Of a stretch of 9,898 bases of DNA, positions 1 through 6,557 are shown piece by piece. A model generated the notes under the pieces. That model ran no database searches, was not told where the DNA came from, and saw nothing but the letters and a program-made list of their open reading frames with translations. Positions within the stretch are counted from its first letter, which is position 1, and the number at the start of each line of letters is the position of its first letter. Source of the stretch: CAZOVB01 sp964583095 (lineage in GTDB: Bacteria > Planctomycetota > Phycisphaerae > SM23-33); contig CAZOVB010000104.1 in assembly GCA_964583095.1 (NCBI GenBank), positions 1 to 9,898 of the forward strand, given 5' to 3'. A program made the translations under genes and the position numbers.

Positions 1-81
1 ATCTTTACCTTCAAATGCATCCATAATATTTTTTAATTCGGTTAAATGTCCTCCATGAGAACAAACTAAACAGATTTTCAA
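1..81 (-). CDS. Alg14/PssD-like glycosyltransferase subunit, N-terminal fragment
   Basis: Only the first 27 codons are in the window; the gene runs off the left edge. The peptide reads LKICLVCSHGGHL followed by TELKNIMDAFEGKD. The β-strand plus 'S-H/S-GGHL' pattern is the hallmark of the N-terminal Rossmann half of Alg14/PssD/EpsE-type proteins, which in known systems form the membrane-anchoring, acceptor-side partner of a separate Alg13/PssE catalytic subunit in lipid-linked glycan synthesis. The start is a TTG codon (79-81). It is chosen because GGTGG lies four bases upstream and the family motif begins immediately; there is no in-frame ATG before it. It follows the glycosyltransferase gene by 44 nt, so it is probably in the same transcript. 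The family call rests on one motif; a related GT-B N-terminus is the alternative. Confidence 0.7.
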   Translation of the reverse strand, partial: MKICLVCSHGGHLTELKNIMDAFEGKD

Positions 82-125
82 ATAACCACCTAAATTTTAT
101 TATTGAGATATAATAGTTTTTTAAC

Positions 126-1173
126 CTAATGGTTTATTTTCATTAAGATTTTATAATTAAGGTAAAAAAAGCAATTGACAATTTTTATCATTTTTTTCTG
201 AAGTTTAATAGAAATCTTATTTTGAGGTAAGTTTTCAATCTCCTCATTTTTAATTTTAAAATCAAATTTCTCGACTAAACGAATGAAATCATTTTGGGAG
301 AATTTTTTTGAATTATACTTTATTCCCTCTGTAAATCCATTAAAAAATTGTGTTATGCCACTTTTTCCAAAATTGAATCCGATGTAAAGAGATAATATTT
401 CACTTATAAATAAAGAGGGTAAAATAAAAAATAAATTTATTTTTGAATAATGTTTCNNNNNNNNNNGTTAGCCACTTATTTCTTTCAACATAAAAAATCT
501 TTCCTTTATTTAAAGGAGAAGAATGCCTAATAATCGATTTAGGAGTACAAATAATCTTATAATTTTTAAGTATTGCTCGCCAAGAAAATTCAGTATCTTC
601 ATTATATAAAAAAAACCCTTGATCAAATCCATCAATGTCATTCCAGTGATTTTTACAAATTCCAAAACAACATCCAGATATACTAGATACATCCATATCT
701 TTTGAAAATGATATTCTTTTTTCTCCCATTTTATTGCAAAATGCAAGTCCTGAAAAATGTAATCTAAGACCACAAGTAGCAATTTTTTTTGGATTGTAAT
801 CAAAAACTATCATTGGAGTAGTTATTATTTTTTTATTTTGATTTAAAGGTTTAATTAATGCTTCAACCCAATGTTTTTCAACGATTGTATCTGGATTTAT
901 TACAATAATTAATTCCGAAGATGAGTGTCTAATAGATTCATTTACTCCTTTTCCGAATCCAAGATTCTCATTACTTTTTATTATCTTAACGAAAGGATAG
1001 TTTTTCTTTATTATCTCTACAGTTTTATCAATCGAATTATTGTCAAAAATAATAAAATCTAAAATTATAGTAGTCGATTTCAATATAGAATTTAAACACT
1101 CTTCAATGTGATTTTCATTGTTGTAAGTTACTATTACTATACTTATTGATTGGAAATCGTTTTTCTGATTCAT
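126..1173 (-). CDS. Glycosyltransferase family 2 (rhamnosyltransferase-like), interrupted by an assembly gap
   Basis: A GT-A fold glycosyltransferase expected to move a sugar from a nucleotide donor to a growing surface glycan at the inner membrane face. Residues 15-20 are VTYNNE, 44-51 DNNSIDKT, 70-78 NLGFGKGVN and 93-96 NPDT (the DXD-like metal site). Residues 182-199 hold GFD and NEDTEFSWR, the acceptor/base region typical of this subgroup. Ten Ns (457-466) follow codon 235. Read straight through, the frame stops at 400-402. However, the next frame stays open from 455 down to a TAG at 126-128 and encodes about 110 residues (a hydrophobic ILPSLFISEIL stretch, then a basic tail) of the kind this family carries after its catalytic domain. 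The gap is therefore probably a multiple of three bases long, and the true gene ends at 126. The ATG at 1171-1173 is preceded by GGTG at good spacing, 31 nt after the ligase gene. It is markedly AT-rich. Confidence 0.85.
457..466. other. Assembly gap (10 Ns)
   Basis: Ten unresolved bases inside the glycosyltransferase gene. Ten is a conventional placeholder length. The reading frames on either side join only if the real gap length is divisible by three, so the number of missing residues is unknown. Confidence 0.99.
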
Positions 1174-1204
1174 ATAACACCAAGTAGTATAACCTAAACA
1201 ATTA

Positions 1205-2272
1205 TTATTTGATCAATGATTTAATTAATTTTAATGTGCTCGATTTATCACGCAAACATTTCCTTGCCTTATCAACAAAGAAAAACGGTGAATAAGAAAC
1301 AAAATACCAAAGATCCTTTCCACGTACTTCATCAAGTAGTATTTCTTTGTCAACAGATTGAAGGATTCGTTTATCTTGTTTAAATGATTCCCATAATGAC
1401 GTTATTACACTTGCCAGATTTTCTTTCTCTCTAATTTCAATCTGCCAATCTGCTCCAGTACTTTTTTCAAGTTTTTTTTTCGCATATTTGTTATATGATC
1501 GTAAAACATCAATTGTTTCTTCAGAAATAAAATTTGAATTGAAACCAGATCGAGCAGCTTGCTTTCTTTGAGTCTCATACACTTTTTTATTACGTTTTTT
1601 ACCTAATCTGTTTTGTTCACTAAGAAATTGTATGATACTAGCAATCCCAATGCTTTCATCAACAGTGATCTGTGTATCACACACGCGTACTTCAACGGTA
1701 TCAAGAACCTTGTTATGAATAAGATCAGCACTTCGAGAACCTGAATTAGTAGGAATGCCAATATGAGGAGAACAAGAAAGTCGATTAGACAAATCTTTTT
1801 TCTTTCCATCAATAAACGGAGAATTCACTGAAATAGAAATCAAAAATGGAATCATTGCTTGCAACTGATCAAACACTTTTTTATCATAATCAACATGAAC
1901 CTGTAATGCAGCACAATTATCCCGAATCCCATTACTCTCTGAATACAAAGGATGAAGACCTGTGGGAATAATCATCAACTGATTATCTATAGCAATTTCA
2001 GATACTATTTTTCTCAATGATCTTAATTGCTCTCGTAACAAATCAATATCAGCTGTTGCATCAGTTTTAATCTCAAATATGTTAAATGCTTTTTTTAGAT
2101 TAGTAAGAATATGATGAACAGACCGACTACTCAATGGTAATTCAACACTACACGAATGCACTTTTGAAAAATCAGAATAAACCATTCCAGTAGCTAAACG
2201 AAACGCACCAGGAGTACAAAATAATGAATGAGGATCAACCACGATGAACTCTTCTTCAATACCAATCTTCAT
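1205..2272 (-). CDS. GCS2-family carboxylate-amine ligase (glutamate-cysteine ligase-like)
   Basis: 355 residues, near the normal length of the YbdK/GCS2 family, which joins a carboxylate to an amine with ATP; the best-known reaction is glutamate plus cysteine to γ-glutamylcysteine. Visible family motifs in order: GIEEEF (4-9, nucleotide/metal-binding glutamates), IPTGLHP (102-108), QVHVD (124-128), NSPF (150-153) and EVRVCDTQITVDES (194-207). Its ATG overlaps the decarboxylase stop by four bases (ATGA), with GGAGAT upstream inside that gene, so the two are very likely translationally coupled. Family membership is clear; the substrate is not. Family members are often annotated as glutamate-cysteine ligases by homology alone, and the coupling to a lipid head-group enzyme makes another amine acceptor possible. 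That last point is inference. Confidence 0.88.
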   Translation of the reverse strand: MKIGIEEEFIVVDPHSLFCTPGAFRLATGMVYSDFSKVHSCSVELPLSSRSVHHILTNLKKAFNIFEIKTDATADIDLLREQLRSLRKIVSEIAIDNQLMIIPTGLHPLYSESNGIRDNCAALQVHVDYDKKVFDQLQAMIPFLISISVNSPFIDGKKKDLSNRLSCSPHIGIPTNSGSRSADLIHNKVLDTVEVRVCDTQITVDESIGIASIIQFLSEQNRLGKKRNKKVYETQRKQAARSGFNSNFISEETIDVLRSYNKYAKKKLEKSTGADWQIEIREKENLASVITSLWESFKQDKRILQSVDKEILLDEVRGKDLWYFVSYSPFFFVDKARKCLRDKSSTLKLIKSLIK

Positions 2273-3072
2273 ACGTTTTTAATCTCCGCAATTTTAGAAA
2301 TTCCAGCATACACCCGGTCACCAACAGAAACTAGTAGATTCACGTTTGATGAAAACAAAACCAAATCCACTTGTGAACCAAGCCGAATACTACCAAGAGG
2401 TTCACCTTGCGTAATCATTGTTTTTTCTTTCACAAAACTTTTCACGGTACGAGTGATAAATGTAGCAATTTGAACAATAGCAACTGCAAACAAAGAACGA
2501 TCAGATTTGTTATCTTCACTCATTGACTTATTTATCACTACAGTTTCTCTATCATTAATAAATTCAAACAAAGGATTAGTCATGGGAACAATTTTTCCAC
2601 TAACATGATGATCCAACAGTTTTTCACCAGTTACTGGAGAACGCGTAATATGCACATCAAAAAGCCGTAGTTCAATACCAATAATAACACCAGTTGCATC
2701 CTTCATCATCTCATTATTGATATCAACTAGTTCAGTAAGTTTCATGGTATTTTTTTTCTTTGTTGATTCAATGATTTTTCCTTTTTTAACGGTTTTAATA
2801 TACACAACTTGACCATCAGCTGGAGAAAGAATACTATGATCATCCAAGGGAATACTTCGTTTGGGATTCCGATGAAAATAAACAATGAAAATAAGACTAC
2901 ACAAACAAAAAATAGCAATAGTACTAAGAAATGAATACCAAATAGACCAATCAAACAACACACTAAGAATAACATAGATTACAACTGGCACAATTAACAC
3001 GCCAAGTACAACTACAAAGAAAGGATTTACATCCAATCTATAAAATAGATCTGCTAACTTAGTGGATTTCAT
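2269..3072 (-). CDS. psd: Phosphatidylserine/archaetidylserine decarboxylase proenzyme
   Basis: A pyruvoyl-dependent membrane enzyme that removes CO2 from a serine-headgroup phospholipid to give the ethanolamine lipid; in archaea the substrate would be archaetidylserine. 267 residues. Two hydrophobic segments (about 18-40 and 44-65) anchor the N-terminus; PADG is at 84-87 and DVH at 139-141. The self-cleavage site is RLGSQVDL, with the Gly-Ser bond at 232-233. Ser233 would become the pyruvoyl group, leaving an α chain of about 35 residues. This is the short 'type II' layout with an LGS/FGS site. The ATG at 3070-3072 lies inside the last codons of the deacetylase gene (14-nt overlap) with only a weak AGGAT upstream, which points to translational coupling. 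No archaetidylserine synthase is visible in the window. Confidence 0.93.
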   Translation of the reverse strand: MKSTKLADLFYRLDVNPFFVVVLGVLIVPVVIYVILSVLFDWSIWYSFLSTIAIFCLCSLIFIVYFHRNPKRSIPLDDHSILSPADGQVVYIKTVKKGKIIESTKKKNTMKLTELVDINNEMMKDATGVIIGIELRLFDVHITRSPVTGEKLLDHHVSGKIVPMTNPLFEFINDRETVVINKSMSEDNKSDRSLFAVAIVQIATFITRTVKSFVKEKTMITQGEPLGSIRLGSQVDLVLFSSNVNLLVSVGDRVYAGISKIAEIKNV

Positions 3073-3907
3073 GCTGAACTAAATCCTGAAAACTTCGTAA
3101 TTGATAACACTTATGATTCTTTAAAAAAGAAAGCAATCGATCAACTTGTTTCACACAATGATTCCCCGTGTTTCTAAACACATGAAACGGAATCTCAGAA
3201 TGAATAGGATTATTACTACTTACCTCCCAAGAATGAATATAAAAATTCGCATAAGTATTCACTTGTGATTGACTAACGAGTAACATAGTCGTCCAAAACA
3301 AACCCATATTCCGAAAGAACCAACCCCCAGATCCAGGTAAACGAATCAAAGGATACACTGAAATCGGAAATTCAATCAAAGAACCATTCTTTGTATTACT
3401 CTTTGATATCTCATATGGTTTAGTTGGAGCATCAATATCACCATACCAACCAGGAAGATTAAAACTAGGAACAACAGAAGAATCATACAAAAAACCCTCA
3501 TCTTCTAAAACACCAATGATTGAATCAGAAAAATCATAATTAGGAAAACGAAAACCCAATGGATGAGCAAAAACTTGGCTTTTAAACCGTTGAATCTGAT
3601 CTTTAAATTCATTAAGATCATTTGAATCCCAATCATGATGAAAACCATGAGAAGATAGTTCATGACCATTATCTTTAATAAGATCAATGATTTCGGGATA
3701 ACGAATTGCGGTTTCACCAAGTACAAAAAAGGTTGCTTGAACGTTATGTTTGTTAAACAGTTGATTTAGTTTTTTGATGCTTTCAACCACATCAGACTTT
3801 GGAATTTTATCATGGTAATATTTATTGATGATATGATCTGCATCAAACCAATTACTATGAAACCATTCCTCAACATCAACCGTGATGGTAATTGTTTTTT
3901 TGTTCAC
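3059..3907 (-). CDS. Polysaccharide deacetylase (NodB homology domain)
   Basis: Expected to remove N- or O-acetyl groups from a sugar in a surface or lipid-linked glycan. 282 residues, no signal peptide. The catalytic layout is complete: TVDVEEW (9-15) with the metal/base aspartates, ATFFVLG (58-64), HELSSHGFHH (82-91) with the zinc-binding H-x3-5-H set, GFRFPNY (118-124, normally RxP), YDSS (141-144) and IHSWE (224-228, the C-terminal histidine). The DVEEW and SWE forms match the subgroup found in exopolysaccharide and N-glycan loci (XrtA-associated or DUF3473-like) more than chitin or peptidoglycan deacetylases. The start codon is GTG at 3905-3907, supported by GGAGAT upstream and by the domain beginning at once. 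It lies 41 nt after ManC, and its 3' end overlaps the decarboxylase start. Confidence 0.92.
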   Translation of the reverse strand: MNKKTITITVDVEEWFHSNWFDADHIINKYYHDKIPKSDVVESIKKLNQLFNKHNVQATFFVLGETAIRYPEIIDLIKDNGHELSSHGFHHDWDSNDLNEFKDQIQRFKSQVFAHPLGFRFPNYDFSDSIIGVLEDEGFLYDSSVVPSFNLPGWYGDIDAPTKPYEISKSNTKNGSLIEFPISVYPLIRLPGSGGWFFRNMGLFWTTMLLVSQSQVNTYANFYIHSWEVSSNNPIHSEIPFHVFRNTGNHCVKQVDRLLSFLKNHKCYQLRSFQDLVQHEIH

Positions 3908-3948
3908 TAATTTATCTCCAAACTATTAAATCTCATAACATTAACTAC

Positions 3949-5346
3949 TTAATTTCTTCCATACATATCTTCAAATCTAACGATGTCTTCTTCGGTTACG
4001 ATTTCTCCGAGTTGTACTTCGATGATCTCCAGTGGTTCTGTTTCACTTGGATTTGTTAACCGGTGTTTTTGATCTGGTTTGATAAATGTGCTTTCTCCCT
4101 GTTTTACAAGGTTTTCTTTTCCATCAATATAAACTAATGCTTTTCCATTAACAACGACCCAGTGTTCACTTCGATGATGATGTAATTGCAGGCTAATGGC
4201 ATGTTTGGGAAACACGCGTATCTTTTTGATCACTCGGTGTTTTGTTGCTTCAAGAATTTTATAAAAACCCCAAGGCCTGTACACGGTGAGTCCATTAATG
4301 ATTCGTTTGTCTTTTTTTTCTTTAAGAAAACTGACGATTTCTTTCACATGTTTACTATCCTTTTTTGGAGCGATGAACAACACATCATCAGTATCAACCA
4401 CGATCATATCATCCAGATTGATCAATGAGATCAGTTTATCAGTTGATGCACTCACTAAATCATTCTTTGAAGCAGCAGTTAACAATTCACCAGAAACGGT
4501 AACATTACCCTTTTCATCCTTATCTAATTCATGATACAGATCACTGAAATCATCAATATCATTCCAATGACAGTTCAACGGAACCATTACTACTTTTTTG
4601 GATTGTTCTAAGATTGCTACATCAATGGAAACTGAATCTAAATTTTCAAAACTATCATGTTCACCAGTTGTTTTTGATTCATCCGTATCACGCTGATGAA
4701 TTAAAAATGTAAAATCTGGTGCATACGTTTTGATCTCATCAATTAAAGTCATTGGTTGAAACACAAAAATACCACTATTCCAATAATACTTGTTTTCAAC
4801 AAGTTTTTTTGCTTGATGTTTACTCGGTTTTTCAATGAACTCAACAACTTTTCTTGCTTGACCGAGTTCATCTTCTGCTTTGATATACCCATAATTCGTA
4901 TTAGCACTCGCAGGCAGTACTCCAAACGTGACCAAATACCCATTTTTAGAATATGATTCAGCATCAACGATACTTTTAATAACTTCTTCAGAAACACTAT
5001 GATCCGAAGGAAAAACACATACTGTGCACTCTTTATCAAATCGTTTTATTACTGCTGAAACACCAAGACAAATGGCAGCTAACGTATTTTTTGATACGGG
5101 TTCAATAACGATTTGACTCCAAGAGAACTGATAACCAAGTTCTTCGATTTGCCCCATCACATAAAACTTAAGATCCTCATTAGTAACAATAAAGATTTCG
5201 GAAATATTTGAGACTTTTAAACTACGTTTGAATGCTTGCTGAAACAAAGAAAATTCTTTGATCTTAAGAAATTGTTTCGGATACTTCTCCCGACTCAACG
5301 GCCAAAGCGTTGAACCCTTGCCCCCAGCTAAAATAATTGATTTCAT
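3949..5346 (-). CDS. manC: Mannose-1-phosphate guanylyltransferase / mannose-6-phosphate isomerase (bifunctional)
   Basis: 465 residues, full length for the two-domain ManC/AlgA type. The N-terminal nucleotidyltransferase (about 1-270) makes GDP-mannose from GTP and mannose-1-phosphate. It shows AGGKGSTLWPLSR (7-19) and PKQF (23-26), FPSDH (112-116), EKP (172-174), WNSGIF (189-194) and HWNDIDDF (260-267). The C-terminal cupin (about 355-465) carries the isomerase motifs RPWG (357-360), LQLHHHRSEHW (386-396), KHR-x-TNP (428-433) and EVQLGE (443-448), ending MYGRN. One residue is odd: the signature is usually GTRLWPLSR, but here it is GSTLWPLSR, so the conserved arginine is threonine. The ATG is certain because an in-frame stop precedes it. 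The Shine-Dalgarno is poor and a TATA-like element sits about 28 nt upstream, so the mRNA may be leaderless. With phosphomannomutase it completes fructose-6-P to GDP-mannose. Confidence 0.95.
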   Translation of the reverse strand: MKSIILAGGKGSTLWPLSREKYPKQFLKIKEFSLFQQAFKRSLKVSNISEIFIVTNEDLKFYVMGQIEELGYQFSWSQIVIEPVSKNTLAAICLGVSAVIKRFDKECTVCVFPSDHSVSEEVIKSIVDAESYSKNGYLVTFGVLPASANTNYGYIKAEDELGQARKVVEFIEKPSKHQAKKLVENKYYWNSGIFVFQPMTLIDEIKTYAPDFTFLIHQRDTDESKTTGEHDSFENLDSVSIDVAILEQSKKVVMVPLNCHWNDIDDFSDLYHELDKDEKGNVTVSGELLTAASKNDLVSASTDKLISLINLDDMIVVDTDDVLFIAPKKDSKHVKEIVSFLKEKKDKRIINGLTVYRPWGFYKILEATKHRVIKKIRVFPKHAISLQLHHHRSEHWVVVNGKALVYIDGKENLVKQGESTFIKPDQKHRLTNPSETEPLEIIEVQLGEIVTEEDIVRFEDMYGRN

Positions 5347-5373
5347 AATATTATTACCATCATATCTTCATTC

Positions 5374-5384
5374 ATTATTTATTA
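5374..5384 (-). promoter_or_regulatory. Candidate archaeal TATA element for the manC operon
   Basis: On the minus strand this reads TAATAAATAAT, about 28 nt upstream of the manC ATG. Archaeal TATA boxes usually lie 24-28 nt before the transcript start, so transcription would begin at or next to the start codon. That fits the absence of a good Shine-Dalgarno. Such AT-rich words are common here, so this is a candidate only. Confidence 0.35.
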
Positions 5385-5431
5385 ACGCTTCTTCAACTAG
5401 TTTATCACATTTATCAAATGAAGAATCCACT

Positions 5432-5828
5432 ACTTCCATGATTACGTGCAAAGGTTGTCAGTTACCAGCTATCCTTTGCATGCAAAATGTGTCAGTTCAG
5501 TCACTGCAAACTCATGCAAGAAGAGATCATCATTAACAGAAGAAAAATGAACCTTGCCTGCTCATTTCACCAGACGAACAAAACCCCAGCTCAGCTCAAT
5601 TGCTACTACAAAACTTACGTCCAGAGCAAACTGTGCAAAGGTTGTCTGTTTTGCTATCAATTATTGCAAAGGCTGTTAGGTGAATTGCACGCAAAGGTTG
5701 TCAGGTACTCATTCTCAAAGCATACATACACCATGAAAAAACATGGGAGCTGACAATCTCACATTATCTGAACGTATCTTTAATCACTTTCAATAATCTT
5801 TAAAGGATCTATTAAAAAAATAAAAAAA
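5432..5828. repeat. Repeat block A, copy 1 (3' flank of the cassette gene)
   Basis: This 397-bp block aligns with 8166-8562 (copy 2). The first 303 bases (5432-5734) align without a single gap, with scattered substitutions; two one-base length changes follow. The block starts in the spacer behind the cassette gene and its right end reaches into that gene: the last 16 or so codons of 5780-6319 lie inside it. The boundary is abrupt, just after a run of A-T-A7. The block fills the gene-free stretch 5347-5779. It holds five short direct repeats, a 12-bp palindrome at 5475-5486 (TTTGCATGCAAA, kept in both copies) and the 14-mer CATACATACACCAT at 5721-5734. I see no terminal inverted repeats, target duplications or transposase. 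Confidence 0.9.
5447..5704 (+). repeat. Five iteron-like 15-mers in block A, copy 1
   Basis: Consensus TGCAAAGG-TGTYAG at 5447-5461, 5481-5495, 5634-5648, 5665-5679 and 5690-5704 (the last starts CGCAAA). Start-to-start distances are 34, 153, 31 and 25 nt. They lie in one orientation. The second overlaps the TTTGCATGCAAA palindrome. They could be binding sites for a protein, transcript processing or termination signals, or recombination substrates; nothing in the window tells these apart. Confidence 0.7.
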
Positions 5829-6319
5829 TCCGTAAGATTGCTCAATAGATTTTCCAAAGATGGAAATATAAGGATAAGTTCTGCTACAAATTGCAAAATA
5901 AAAGCTGATGAAAAAACAAGTATAGTATAAGGAAAACTCAGTAATAAAATTAAAAATAAAAAAATAAAACCAGGAAGAACAGGAATAAAATTATTTAAAA
6001 TAAATTCCATAACTAAACCCGTTAAGTATGTTATAAAATAAAGAAGTATGTACACTGGATATGTTAGTATAAATAAGATAGATCCTATAAATGATAATAA
6101 TAAATATTTTACAAAACCTATTTCTTTCTTTAAGAGTTCTTCTATGTTTTTTAATAGAGGAATACCATATTTATCTAAGTTAAGAAATTTGTTTATTGAC
6201 TCCTCTGATTTTATTTTTTGAAATTCTCTAACTTCATTATATTCCAAAGCATTAACATTAGGCACCATCACCATTAAAAAAACAGCTAACAAACTTCCAA
6301 ACAATATGGTTTTATTCAT
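5780..6319 (-). CDS. Secreted/membrane protein of a variable cassette family, copy 1
   Basis: I do not recognise a functional family. 179 residues. Residues 1-24 form a classical signal peptide (MNKTI, hydrophobic core FGSLLAVFLMVMVP, then NVNA), with probable cleavage before LEYNEV. A polar, charged stretch (25-68) follows, then several very hydrophobic segments at about 70-100, 111-129 and 131-153. The protein ends LIDPLKIIESD. The start is supported by GGGAG six bases upstream, in the same place as in the paralogue at 8596-9231. The first 30 residues match that paralogue at 26 positions, and the rest is unrelated. The 5' part and upstream leader belong to repeat block B; the last codons belong to block A. 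The gene sits between phosphomannomutase (115 nt upstream) and manC. A structural or surface role is plausible but unproven. Confidence 0.8.
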   Translation of the reverse strand: MNKTILFGSLLAVFLMVMVPNVNALEYNEVREFQKIKSEESINKFLNLDKYGIPLLKNIEELLKKEIGFVKYLLLSFIGSILFILTYPVYILLYFITYLTGLVMEFILNNFIPVLPGFIFLFLILLLSFPYTILVFSSAFILQFVAELILIFPSLENLLSNLTDFFIFLIDPLKIIESD

Positions 6320-6557
6320 ATGTGACTCCCTCTAAATCAATAACAGTAACGAAAATTAATAATAAATAATTTTTGTTAAATAAAAATTGGTGAGTAATCA
6401 ACAATAAATTTTCATATCCTTCATTATCAACAATTCAATCTTTAGCATTGATGATAGCTAAAACTTCATCACGTTTTTCTATCAAAATCTTTTTATTGAT
6501 TGCTTCTAGATTAAGCCTGAGTAACGATTCAGTATTCGATGGCCGAATATTAAACCA
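6231..6557. repeat. Repeat block B, copy 1 (signal peptide, leader, manB 3' end)
   Basis: 327 bp, the same length as copy 2 at 9143-9469. In transcription order it contains the last 40 codons and stop of phosphomannomutase, the spacer with promoter-like sequence, the Shine-Dalgarno, and the first 30 or so codons of the cassette gene. In the phosphomannomutase part, 6 of 123 bases differ between the copies. Because it contains the end of an intact housekeeping gene, this copy is probably the parent. Confidence 0.92.
6361..6369 (-). promoter_or_regulatory. Candidate TATA element of cassette gene 1
   Basis: The minus strand reads TTATTTATT preceded by an A-rich BRE-like stretch (AACAAAAA), about 42-50 nt before the ATG. 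This would place the transcript start about 15-25 nt before the ATG, leaving room for the GAGGGAG ribosome-binding site. The segment is fully conserved in copy 2 (9273-9281). A second AT-rich word (AAAATTTATTG) lies further upstream and is an alternative. Confidence 0.45.

Noticed and set aside
5731..5746. CCATG-A6-CATGG inverted repeat as a terminator of cassette gene 1
   Set aside because: The stem is only 5 bp and is broken in copy 2 (CCATA against CATGG), so there is no sign that the pairing is maintained.
5487..5753. 88-codon plus-strand ORF in block A copy 1, with a similar ORF at 8281-8529 in copy 2
   Set aside because: The two ORFs align, but base changes between them are spread over all codon positions and most change the amino acid (for example Tyr/Phe, Gln/Arg, Leu/Pro, Val/Asp, Cys/Trp). 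They end differently and have no clear RBS. That is how non-coding repeats diverge.
5432..5828. Block A as an insertion sequence or MITE
   Set aside because: I find no terminal inverted repeats, no target-site duplication and no transposase, and its right edge lies within a coding sequence. Segmental duplication with interior exchange explains it better.
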